A stretch of 18,398 bases of DNA from an uncultured Verrucomicrobiales bacterium (GCA_937885815.1 CALABM010000138.1:1-18398); one strand, 5' to 3'; shown: positions 9,412 through 16,519, counted from the stretch's first letter. The notes: generated by a model from the letters alone, not told the origin. Numbers and translations: made by a program.

Positions 9412-9439
9412 ATTATATCAACTGGCAGTAGTATGGCAA
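9412..9439 (-). promoter_or_regulatory. internal promoter of the ankyrin/kinase gene pair
   Basis: On the minus strand: TTGCCA (9439-9434, five of six consensus bases), 16-base spacer, perfect TATAAT (9417-9412) with an extended TGA before it. The predicted start near 9405 falls in a run of seven C (9408-9402) and leaves a leader of about nine bases before the ATG at 9396. It would drive the secreted ankyrin gene and the 717-residue kinase independently of the 825-residue kinase. Confidence 0.68.
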
Positions 9440-9486
9440 GGATAAATGGTGCCATGTTACCAGCCTGCTGGGGGCATGAGGGATTC

Positions 9487-11964
9487 TCACTTTCCCCCTG
9501 CTGCCCTAACGAGGCGTGCGCATTCATCTTGATTGCTTTGCTCTGCTAGGCGGAGGGGTGTCAGGCCATTGGAGAGGCGTGCATTGAGGTTGATGCTGGG
9601 GTGTTCCAGCAGTGCTTGTACACAGTTTGCGCGGCCATTAGCTATGGCTGTGTGAAGGGGCGTTTGATTGTGCTCCGCTACTGCATTGACATCGGTATCA
9701 GGGTGTTCCAGCAGGACTTTAAGGGCGTCAATTTGCCCGGATGCTGCAACCACATGGAGGATGGTCGCGTCATTTTTGAGCTTGGCGTTCACATTGATGC
9801 CGGGAGCTTCCAGCAAAACCCGTAAGCTTTCAATCTTGCCCGAAGAGATAGCGACTATCATGGGGGATACTCCCGGGCCCGTTGTTTCATTCACGTCAAT
9901 CTCTGGCCGGTTGATGAGGGTGCGTATGCACTCAGTATTACCGCTTCCTACAGCCATCATGAGTGCAGACAATCCGTTTTTCATTTGGCAGTTGACATTG
10001 ATGTCCTGCTTTTCTAACAGAAGATTCAGTGCTTCCATGCAGCCGGTGGAACATACCGCTATCAGGGGAGACAGGCCAATGTTATTTGCCTTGTTGACAT
10101 CCGTTTCCGGTAATGCGAGCAAGGCGCGCAAGCATTCTATATTTCCCGTGGCTGTAGCGATTATGAGAGGGGTATTACCATGAACCGTATCGCTTAGGTT
10201 CACGTCCACTCCGGGCGCGGAAAGCAGGATTTTTACCATCTCATTAAACTTGAGGGCCAAGGCCTTATAGAGGGCGGTTTCGCCGTTAGCAGCGCAGATG
10301 TTCACATTGATACCGGGTGCATTGACGAGCAGTCGCACGCATTCGGTATGGCCATAGCCGGCAGTCATGGGCAGCAGGTAGTTCCCCTGATGGTCTGCCA
10401 CGTTCGGATTTACTTTTCCGGTGGCTAGCAGGAGCTCCGTACTTACGGCATCACCACTGCAGCATGCTATCATGAGCGGGGTTTTCTGCTCAGTGTTTGC
10501 GATATCCGGTTGGATGTTTTCAGCAGCCAGCAGGGCTCGTATACATTCATGGTGCCCTTGGAGAACTGCGAGGTGCAGAGGCGTATTGGAATTTTGGATG
10601 TTGGTGTTAACATCCGCTCCGGCGGTGATAAGATGCTGCAGGAGTTCGAGTTTTCCGTTTTGGGCAGCGGAGCAAAGTGCTGAGGAGTAATTAGCCGGCA
10701 GGATTCCCTGTTCACGGAGCTTTTCGGCGGCGGTTTCTTGCGTCAGCTCAGTGCTGTCTGATTTTGCTTCGGGCTGTTCATCTGGCTGTGAGGCGGGGGG
10801 ATTCTCGCTGTTTTCTACAGCAGCTGTCAGCGGCTTTTCCGGTTCCGTGGTGGGAGAAATGGGTTCATGGGCCGTGTACATGTGGTAGCCGGCGGCGGAA
10901 AGTCCGCTCAGAATGCAGATGCCGGTGAGGAATATTCCGCACTTTTTCAGGCCGCTGTTCTTCTGCGCTTTTTTCTGATTTGGGGAGGTGGCTGCCGGAT
11001 CCAGCGGTATGGGCAGTTCCTCAGCGGGTGGCAGAGTAAGGGGTACGATGTCTGTGGCTAGGGTATTCAGCCATTCGTCCGCTCGCTGCCAGCGTTGATT
11101 GGGGTGGAGGGCCAGTGCTTTATCTATGCTTTTGAGCACGTGTGTAGGGAAGCGGTTCTGCAGCTCCGGCCGTTTTGCAAGAGGAACGTAAGTGTCTTTC
11201 AGCATGCGCGCCATGGATTCAGCCGGACATTCTCCGGTGATGAGGCGGTAACAGGTGGCGCCCAGCGCGTAGAAATCAGTCCAAGGGCCTATATTACCCC
11301 TGGGGGAAATCTGTTCGAAGGGGGTGTACCCGGGGGTGCTTATCCGCGTCATGGTGTGCGTGCCCTGCTGAGCGCGAGCTGTGCCGAAATCGATGAGCAT
11401 CGGCTCGCCATTCGGCTGCAGCAGGATGTTCTCCGGCTTGAGGTCGCGGTGAATGAGCCCCTCCCCATGCAAATATTTCAGCGCATCGAGGATTTTTTTC
11501 AGCACGGGTACCAGCCATTTGGATGTGATGATAGCCGGAGCTGGAGCAGATTTTTTGAGGTCTTTGCCGTTGATGTGCGGCATCACGTAGTAGGCCGTTC
11601 CCAGAGCCTTGAAGGCAGTCGTTACCGGTACGATGTTCGGGTGGCTCAGGCAGGCCAGTAGCTGGGCTTCTTCCATGAAGCGGCGGAGTACCTTTTCGTA
11701 GGTCTCCTGCATGTCTGAAGATAGGGGGGCTACTCTGAGATTCTGCGTATTGCGGTACGAAAACTCGGTGGAGAAATTCTCTTTGATGACCACTTGTTTG
11801 CCGGTTTCTGTATTCGTGGCGAGATATGTGATACCGAAGCCTCCTTGCCCAAGCACATTTGCAATTCTGTATTTGCCCAGTTCAAGATTAGGCGGTAGAA
11901 AAAAGGAAAATGATGCCTCAGGGTTATTTGTGTTAGGGGAGGATTCTGTATGGAATTCCGGCAT
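9487..11964 (-). CDS. membrane Ser/Thr kinase with twelve ankyrin repeats
   Basis: The 825-residue protein has a complete kinase domain at about residues 32-305: glycine loop GQGGFGITY (39-47), lysine K61, helix C glutamate near E99, HRD 172-174 followed by LKPEN, DFG 192-194, and STPGYTPFEQ in the activation segment. A predicted single membrane span lies at about 342-364, with KK directly before it. A Pro/Glu/Ser-rich linker (about 365-420) replaces the coiled coil of the 717-residue paralogue. From about 425 to the end there are twelve ankyrin repeats of about 33 residues; many have the helix ECIRALL or ECVRLLV and the loop APGINVN. It is the first gene of the leftward cluster, 90 bases before the secreted ankyrin gene. 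The start is supported by an N-terminal length matching its paralogues. No clear Shine-Dalgarno is present. Ligand and phosphorylation targets are unknown. Confidence 0.92.
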   Translation of the reverse strand: MPEFHTESSPNTNNPEASFSFFLPPNLELGKYRIANVLGQGGFGITYLATNTETGKQVVIKENFSTEFSYRNTQNLRVAPLSSDMQETYEKVLRRFMEEAQLLACLSHPNIVPVTTAFKALGTAYYVMPHINGKDLKKSAPAPAIITSKWLVPVLKKILDALKYLHGEGLIHRDLKPENILLQPNGEPMLIDFGTARAQQGTHTMTRISTPGYTPFEQISPRGNIGPWTDFYALGATCYRLITGECPAESMARMLKDTYVPLAKRPELQNRFPTHVLKSIDKALALHPNQRWQRADEWLNTLATDIVPLTLPPAEELPIPLDPAATSPNQKKAQKNSGLKKCGIFLTGICILSGLSAAGYHMYTAHEPISPTTEPEKPLTAAVENSENPPASQPDEQPEAKSDSTELTQETAAEKLREQGILPANYSSALCSAAQNGKLELLQHLITAGADVNTNIQNSNTPLHLAVLQGHHECIRALLAAENIQPDIANTEQKTPLMIACCSGDAVSTELLLATGKVNPNVADHQGNYLLPMTAGYGHTECVRLLVNAPGINVNICAANGETALYKALALKFNEMVKILLSAPGVDVNLSDTVHGNTPLIIATATGNIECLRALLALPETDVNKANNIGLSPLIAVCSTGCMEALNLLLEKQDINVNCQMKNGLSALMMAVGSGNTECIRTLINRPEIDVNETTGPGVSPMIVAISSGKIESLRVLLEAPGINVNAKLKNDATILHVVAASGQIDALKVLLEHPDTDVNAVAEHNQTPLHTAIANGRANCVQALLEHPSINLNARLSNGLTPLRLAEQSNQDECARLVRAAGGK

Positions 11965-11996
11965 AATTGCGATATTTGTTTGATGCGATTACGGAT

Positions 11997-12025
11997 ACTG
12001 TATCATTTTTTATTCCCTTTGAAAA
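11997..12025 (-). promoter_or_regulatory. possible promoter of the 825-residue kinase
   Basis: On the minus strand TTTTCA (12025-12020), a 17-base spacer and TACAGT (12002-11997) with an extended TGA. Four of six bases match in each hexamer. The predicted leader is about 27 bases. An inverted repeat (12027-12045) lies immediately upstream and could control it. Confidence 0.35.
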
Positions 12026-12026
12026 G

Positions 12027-12045
12027 CTCGAAATGAATTTTCGAG
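12027..12045. promoter_or_regulatory. inverted repeat in the divergent intergenic region
   Basis: Arms ctcgaaa (12027-12033) and tttcgag (12039-12045) are separated by five bases. The position, next to the possible leftward promoter, suits a regulator binding site. Short palindromes also occur by chance in AT-rich DNA. Confidence 0.35.
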
Positions 12046-12108
12046 TTTGTTTGGAAAGACTGAGAATGTGATGTATTCCGATGGCTATGTTGTAAATGAC
12101 AGACGAAA

Positions 12109-12132
12109 TATCAATTTTGTTGAAAATTGATA
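12109..12132. promoter_or_regulatory. 10-bp-arm inverted repeat upstream of the DUF805 kinase
   Basis: Arms TATCAATTTT (12109-12118) and AAAATTGATA (12123-12132) are perfect complements around a four-base centre (gttg). It lies about 50 bases upstream of the -35 of the rightward promoter and between the two divergent kinase promoters, where an operator for co-regulation would be expected. No regulator gene is present in the window. Confidence 0.45.
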
Positions 12133-12181
12133 AGAAAAATTTTCTAAACCGAGATATGCCGTTTAATGTTTGTTTTTGCTG

Positions 12182-12210
12182 TTTACATCATATGGGCTTC
12201 GTGATATCAT
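12182..12210 (+). promoter_or_regulatory. promoter of the DUF805 kinase
   Basis: TTTACA (12182-12187), a 17-base spacer and TATCAT (12205-12210), each five of six consensus bases, with an extended TGA before the -10. The predicted start near 12217 lies downstream of the ATGs at 12170 and 12212, so it selects the ATG at 12236 with a leader of about 19 bases. Confidence 0.65.
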
Positions 12211-12235
12211 AATGAGTGCCAAGCGTAAGTCACAT

Positions 12236-13582
12236 ATGAGCACAGTCGGAGCAGTGGAAGAGGAGATAAGTATTGCCTTGCCTAAAGGATTGAAATTGGG
12301 CGAGTACCGTATTTTGCGTGCCATAGGTCAGGGTGGGTTTGGTATCACATATCTGGCTGAGCATGTGGAAACGAAGAATGAATATGTGATTAAGGAGAAT
12401 ATGCCCGCCTCCATCTCCCGGCGCAATGAGCGTTCTTACAAAGTGACACCCACGGGGAAAGAAATGCTTTCCACCTTTGAATGGGCTCTGGATCGCTTTT
12501 TGCAGGAAGCACGTACGCTTGCAAGGCTGAACCACCCGAACATCGTGCGGGTGAAAGCGGCTTTCAAAGCTTTGGGCACGGCTTATTATGTGATGGATCG
12601 TATTAAGGGGCGTGAGCTGCATGAGGCTGCACCTCCCCCCGACCTGATTACTGAGGCTTGGCTTCGCCCGGTATTGGAGGAAATTCTTAAGGCGCTCAAT
12701 TACGTGCACTCTCAGAATCTTTTACACCGTGATATTAAGCCGAACAATATCTTGGTGGACGAGTTCAACCACCCTGTGCTTATCGATTTCGGCACGGCGC
12801 GTGAGCTGGTGAGCGAACGTACAGCCACAATGGTGGAGAGCGTTGGTTATACTCCCCTTGAACAGCTGCAATCTAAGGCAAAAAGAGGCGCATGGACGGA
12901 TATTTATGCCCTCGGTTGCACCATGTACCGCGTGATTACCGGGGAGAATCCTCCCCGCAGTATTGACCGCCTTTCTGATGATTCCTGCCGCAAACTGGCA
13001 GAGGATAGTAACCTGTTATCGCGCTTCAGCAGGGGGTTCCTGCGGAGTGTGGATAAGGCACTTGCCGTGCAGGCGCGTAATCGCTGGCAGGATACTCAGG
13101 AGTGGCTGAAAGGGATGAATGGCGCTGCTTTTTCTGTGCAGGAAATTGAGCCCTTGGCTCTGGAGCCTCCATCGCGTTTATCGTCCACATTGCCTCCTCT
13201 CTCTTCCGGTGTTTATCCTCAGTCACCGATGCCTACACCGGCTGCTGATTTGAAGAAGCGCACGTTCTTCAAGGGGCGCTGTGGGCTCGGAATGTGGTGG
13301 TTGAATTTATTGATTTGCGGCCTTCTCAGTGCGTTGGGCGTGGCACTGGGAATGGAAGAAGTGGTAGGATTAGTAGTGGTAGGATTAGTAGTGGTTATAT
13401 TGTATTTCAATGCGCTCGGGAGACGATGTAATGATGTAGGCTATAGTGGCTGGTGGATTATTCCGTACGTTCTGTTGTCAGGCCTGCTGGCAGCTGTTTT
13501 CGCACCGAGTTCAGTGCTGACCCTACTAATCTTACCGGGTTGCATACCGGGCCAGAAGGGGCCGAATAAGTACGGCGTGTAA
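12236..13582 (+). CDS. Ser/Thr kinase fused to a DUF805 membrane domain
   Basis: From the ATG at 12236 the protein has 448 residues. Kinase domain, about 24-300: glycine loop GQGGFGITY (31-39), lysine K53 in VIK, helix C motif RFLQEA, HRDIKPNN, DFGTA and VGYTPLEQ; all catalytic residues are present. After a Ser/Pro-rich linker, the last 110 residues match DUF805: GRCGLGMWWLNL, membrane helices, RRCNDVGYSGWW and a final PGQKGPNKYG, the family's typical ending. The frame is open to ATGs at 12170 (470 aa) and 12212, but the promoter at 12182-12210 would place both upstream of the transcript, and 12236 gives an N-terminal extension like the paralogues. It has no ankyrin repeats. It is transcribed away from the ankyrin-kinase cluster across a shared intergenic region, and ends at a shared terminator. 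DUF805 function is unknown; here it presumably anchors the kinase in the membrane. Confidence 0.9.
   Translation: MSTVGAVEEEISIALPKGLKLGEYRILRAIGQGGFGITYLAEHVETKNEYVIKENMPASISRRNERSYKVTPTGKEMLSTFEWALDRFLQEARTLARLNHPNIVRVKAAFKALGTAYYVMDRIKGRELHEAAPPPDLITEAWLRPVLEEILKALNYVHSQNLLHRDIKPNNILVDEFNHPVLIDFGTARELVSERTATMVESVGYTPLEQLQSKAKRGAWTDIYALGCTMYRVITGENPPRSIDRLSDDSCRKLAEDSNLLSRFSRGFLRSVDKALAVQARNRWQDTQEWLKGMNGAAFSVQEIEPLALEPPSRLSSTLPPLSSGVYPQSPMPTPAADLKKRTFFKGRCGLGMWWLNLLICGLLSALGVALGMEEVVGLVVVGLVVVILYFNALGRRCNDVGYSGWWIIPYVLLSGLLAAVFAPSSVLTLLILPGCIPGQKGPNKYGV
13361..13395 (+). repeat. 15-bp tandem duplication inside the DUF805 domain
   Basis: The unit gtggtaggattagta occurs at 13361-13375 and 13376-13390, followed by a partial third copy to 13395. 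It is in frame and encodes repeated VVGLV in a membrane helix, so copy number changes would lengthen or shorten that helix by five residues without breaking the protein. Confidence 0.8.
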
Positions 13583-13622
13583 GAGCGCAGCTTTTCCATA
13601 CAGTTTCTCCCGTAGGAGATAA

Positions 13623-13667
13623 AATGAGGAGAACAGGTGCTTGCCTGTTCTCCTCATTGTTTCCCTT
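13623..13667. terminator. bidirectional terminator between convergent genes
   Basis: Perfect 15-base arms (13623-13637 and 13644-13658, outer part aatgaggagaacagg) around the six-base loop tgcttg. On the plus strand it is followed by tgtttccctt, giving a moderate T tract; on the minus strand the stem is followed by a short TTTTA-like run. It lies between the rightward kinase and the leftward His-rich gene and should end both. Confidence 0.85.
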
Positions 13668-13684
13668 ATGGATATGCTGCTGAA

Positions 13685-13993
13685 TTAAAGATTAATCGAG
13701 ACGTTCACGCTGGTGCGCCTTGCAGGGGGCGGAGGCGGGCAGGGTCTCGGAGCCGGGGCCGGCGGGCAGCACTGGTGACCATGCGGACGCGGTGCCGGTG
13801 GTGGGCAGTGATGGTGCCCATGGTGGCGGTGCGGCCGGGCCGGGCGGTGGCGGTGGGGTGCCGGTGCCGTGTGGCAGTGGCCGTGATGCTGGTGCGCTGT
13901 TGGGCGGTGGGGGCGCGGAGAGGCGTTTTGAGGACCTGCCTGCGCTACTGCCGGTAACAGTGCTAATGCTGCGATGAGGATGAGCTTTTTCAT
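13685..13993 (-). CDS. small secreted His/Pro/Cys-rich protein
   Basis: The 102-residue protein starts with a textbook signal peptide (MKKLILIAALALLP, AQA cleavage site after residue 19). The mature part of about 83 residues contains 16 histidines and 5 cysteines among many prolines and arginines, in clusters such as HQHHGHCH, HRHHGHHHC and GHQCC; it ends in a short non-repetitive tail (SVNVSINL). Such composition is typical of proteins that bind Ni, Zn, Cu or Co, so an extracytoplasmic metal buffer or chaperone is the best guess. No transporter or metal regulator is adjacent. The plus strand is also open across this region because of the skewed composition, but only the minus frame has a signal peptide. 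An AT-rich region precedes it without a clear promoter. Confidence 0.75.
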   Translation of the reverse strand: MKKLILIAALALLPAVAQAGPQNASPRPHRPTAHQHHGHCHTAPAPHRHRPARPHRHHGHHHCPPPAPRPHGHQCCPPAPAPRPCPPPPPARRTSVNVSINL

Positions 13994-14082
13994 ATTGATG
14001 ATACTTTGATATGTTAATGTTATAAAATAGTTCAGTTTTTAGAACCTTTACACTGGATAGAACGCACTCCGCCGCGAGAATC

Positions 14083-14108
14083 TACAGAAAAAATGAGTTT
14101 TTTCTGTA
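14083..14108. other. perfect AT-rich inverted repeat
   Basis: Arms tacagaaaaaa (14083-14093) and ttttttctgta (14098-14108) pair perfectly around tgag. It lies in the 190-base gap between the lipoprotein gene and the His-rich gene, both read leftward. It could be a weak terminator for the lipoprotein transcript, since six T fall in the second arm, or an operator for the His-rich gene. Confidence 0.55.
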
Positions 14109-14183
14109 CATCATCAGAAAAGCTGTGGCATGAAGGGCCGGGGTATATGGTAATCTGGCAGATGCATTATTCTGATGGCGTCA

Positions 14184-14816
14184 TTATATAGCCAGAAAGC
14201 CCCAGTCATCATACTCCATGCTGAATGATTCATCCGGCGAGCACAGCGTGTAAAGCGCTCCACCGACTGAACCGAGAACCGTACCGGGAATGTCCACCAA
14301 AGTAAATGCGATGACGGAAAGAGGCGCTGTATACCATGCGCGGTCATTATTTTGCATGGGGGTAAGGGCGACTACGGGATCCGGGGAAGTATTTTTCCCG
14401 GTGTCAGATGCACAATAATCGTAGTAGTGGAACGGCGTTATTGGGGTGCCTCCTCGCATTGCCCCGGCCGGTAAGGTGAGTTCCGTGTGCTGCGGTGTTT
14501 CGTTTGAGTTGAGACGCACATATACCTCCTGCTGCGGGGCTCCGGGTACGGGGGCATAGGCATTCCGGTATGAGGGGCACTGGTAATAAGCGAGTTCACA
14601 ATTCACACGCTCCAAGCGTGTTTGTATGCCTTTCACATAGACCGTGTTACCGACATGGTATAACTCAGCATTACCGCTGCCACAGCCCTTGAGAATGACA
14701 CCTTCACACTCTTGCCCGTGCAGGCGAATCGCCTCAGAGGTTTGCACTTGGCACACGCAGGAGGAAACGGCCAGCAGCACCGGCAGAGGTGCGAGTATTT
14801 TAAGTCTTTTCATCAT
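14184..14816 (-). CDS. lipoprotein of unknown function
   Basis: Starting at the ATG at 14816 gives 210 residues beginning MMKRLK, a hydrophobic stretch and a lipobox VSSC with the lipidated cysteine at residue 20. This start is preferred over the in-frame GTG at 14825, which would overlap the rmuC stop, because GGTGA lies at a good distance before 14816. The mature protein has several further cysteines (VCQV, GQECEG, KGCGSG, YYQCPSY, YDYCAS) that could form disulphides, and a hydrophobic segment (SVIAFTLVDIPGTVLGSVGG) near the C-terminus faintly like YceK-type small lipoproteins. No family was recognised. It follows rmuC by one base and is probably co-transcribed with it. Confidence 0.78.
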   Translation of the reverse strand: MMKRLKILAPLPVLLAVSSCVCQVQTSEAIRLHGQECEGVILKGCGSGNAELYHVGNTVYVKGIQTRLERVNCELAYYQCPSYRNAYAPVPGAPQQEVYVRLNSNETPQHTELTLPAGAMRGGTPITPFHYYDYCASDTGKNTSPDPVVALTPMQNNDRAWYTAPLSVIAFTLVDIPGTVLGSVGGALYTLCSPDESFSMEYDDWGFLAI

Positions 14817-14817
14817 T

Positions 14818-16371
14818 TTAATCACCGTTTAATTTAAGACGTTTGTTCGGAGAAATGCCCATTGTGCGCAGGTCATCAAGCTGCTTGGCATAGTTGGCGC
14901 GGCCATTGAACATTTGGCTGATGGCCAGCTGGTAGGCGCTTTGAGCTTGGTTGATACCTTTGCCCACTTTTTCCAAGCTTTCCTGCACGGTGGCAAGTTT
15001 ATCGTAAAGCTTGGTGGCGCGGTCAATGATATTTTCCACATTTTGGGTTTGGCGCTCTTTTTGCCACAAATTATATGCCAGCTGCAGGGCCATAATCAGG
15101 TTAGTGGGGCTGATGAGCACAATCTTCTTACGGTAGGCATCCTGAGGCAATGAGGGTGCAGCTTGCACGGCCGCCATGTAGGAGGCCTCGTTAGGCATGA
15201 ACATGAGCACGTAGCTGATGGTGCCTTCCACTAAACCCTTGTAATCCTTAGCCGCCAGCTCATCAATATGCTTGCGAACCGAGGCAATGTGCGCATCAAG
15301 GTAATTACTGCGCTCTGTATCATTCTCCGCAGCTGAATACATGGTGTAAGCCGTAAGGGAGACTTTAGAGTCAATAATCACACAACGATTCTCCGGGAAG
15401 CGAATCACCACATCCGGGCGGAAGTCCTTGCCGTTCTCATCTTTGTGATTTTCCTGCACATAATACTCCTCCCCCTTGCGCAAGCCGGATTCCTCCAGCA
15501 TGCGCTCCAGTATCATTTCACCCCAGTCACCTTGCTTTTTGGTATTACCACGCAGGGCAAGGGTGAGGTTCTCGGCGTCTTTACCCAAGCTTTCCGTTTT
15601 CTCCATCATGGCTTTGATGGCGGCCTCAAGCGAGGCTTTGTTACCGGCGGCGGTTTCGTTAGTAGCCGTCACAGCTTTTCCGAGGCTCTCCAGCTGCACG
15701 CGCAGCGGCTTCAGGAGGCTATCCATGCTCTCCTTGTTCGTGTCTTTAAGTTTACCGGCATTCTGCTCCAGAATTTCGCCTGCCAAGTTACGGAACTGCG
15801 CGAAGTGTTTCTCCTGCATCTCTTGGATTTTGGCGGCCTCTGTCTTGCGCTGCTCTTGCTCTTTTTCGAGCTCGGTTTTATAGCGAGCCAATTCTGCCAG
15901 GGTAGAGGTCAGCTCATTACGAGTTGTTTCATACTCGCTTTGAAGTTTGGTATAACGGGTAGCCTCCGTCTTGCGCTGCTCTTGCTCTTTTTCGAGCTCA
16001 GTTTTATAGCGGGCCAATTCAGCCAGAGTAGAGGTCAGCTCATTACGAGTTGTTTCATACTCGTTTTGAAGTTTGGTATAATGTGCAGCCTCCGTAACTC
16101 GCTGCTCTTGTTCCTTGGTCAGCTCAGTTTTCAGGCTGCCGGCCTCAGTACGAGAGATTGCGAGTTCCTCCCTTAGCTCATCTTGTTTGTCTTGGAGTAT
16201 TTTTACTTGTTGCTCAGCCTCATTTTTTTGCTGTTGCAACAGGCTAAGCTCAGTCTTAATTCGTTCGACTTCTAGTAAAGTAGCTTGTTGTTTGCGGGAG
16301 GAAAATAGGAGGCAAAGGGCATAACCCAAAGCGCTACCTGCTACAAATAAAAGAATGTATAAGGCTATCAT
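14818..16371 (-). CDS. rmuC: RmuC family protein
   Basis: The 517-residue protein has an N-terminal membrane anchor (MIALYILLFVAGSALGYAL), a long coiled coil (about residues 28-200) and the RmuC domain (about 200-490). Family hallmarks are QGDWGEMILERMLEESGLR followed by YYVQE, and RPDVVIRFPE with VIIDSKVSL, a nuclease-like fold core. RmuC limits inversions and other rearrangements at short inverted repeats in E. coli; the mechanism is unsettled. The coiled coil contains a nearly perfect 42-residue duplication. A strong promoter lies about 115 bases upstream, giving a long leader that contrasts with the short leaders of neighbouring genes. The downstream lipoprotein gene follows almost without a gap. 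Confidence 0.93.
   Translation of the reverse strand: MIALYILLFVAGSALGYALCLLFSSRKQQATLLEVERIKTELSLLQQQKNEAEQQVKILQDKQDELREELAISRTEAGSLKTELTKEQEQRVTEAAHYTKLQNEYETTRNELTSTLAELARYKTELEKEQEQRKTEATRYTKLQSEYETTRNELTSTLAELARYKTELEKEQEQRKTEAAKIQEMQEKHFAQFRNLAGEILEQNAGKLKDTNKESMDSLLKPLRVQLESLGKAVTATNETAAGNKASLEAAIKAMMEKTESLGKDAENLTLALRGNTKKQGDWGEMILERMLEESGLRKGEEYYVQENHKDENGKDFRPDVVIRFPENRCVIIDSKVSLTAYTMYSAAENDTERSNYLDAHIASVRKHIDELAAKDYKGLVEGTISYVLMFMPNEASYMAAVQAAPSLPQDAYRKKIVLISPTNLIMALQLAYNLWQKERQTQNVENIIDRATKLYDKLATVQESLEKVGKGINQAQSAYQLAISQMFNGRANYAKQLDDLRTMGISPNKRLKLNGD
15842..16140 (-). repeat. 126-bp tandem repeat within rmuC
   Basis: Units start at 15842, 15968 and 16094 with an exact period of 126 bases (42 codons). 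The first two are nearly identical (both have gctgctcttgctctttttcg); the third is partial and diverged (gctgctcttgttccttggtc). In the protein this repeats the block LARYKTELEKEQEQRKTEA, then YTKLQ, EYETTRNELTS and TLAE. The period of 42 is a multiple of seven, so it preserves the coiled-coil heptad register. Confidence 0.9.
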
Positions 16372-16491
16372 AACTTAGGCAGAGCGTGAGAAAATAGGTA
16401 AAATGACGGATGGAGGTACACAAGCCACCATGAGTTGGGTAATATGTGGTTGGATTCCAGAGATGATGAGGGCGGTGCACCTCTTCGTTAG

Positions 16492-16519
16492 ATTGTACAG
16501 CTAATCAGGTGGTTGTCAA
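16492..16519 (-). promoter_or_regulatory. rmuC promoter
   Basis: On the minus strand a perfect TTGACA (16519-16514), a 16-base spacer and TACAAT (16497-16492). The predicted start near 16485 gives a leader of about 115 bases. It faces away from the rubrerythrin promoter about 90 bases to the right. Confidence 0.65.

Noticed and set aside
13637..13977. Plus-strand frames opposite the His-rich gene
   Set aside because: They start inside the terminator region or mid-gene and have low-complexity Gly/Ala/Arg composition, while the minus frame has a good signal peptide. Some doubt remains because the region is low-complexity.
15445..16176. A 243-codon plus-strand frame opposite rmuC
   Set aside because: Antisense reading of a coiled coil with a 126-bp repeat; RmuC motifs are clear on the minus strand.
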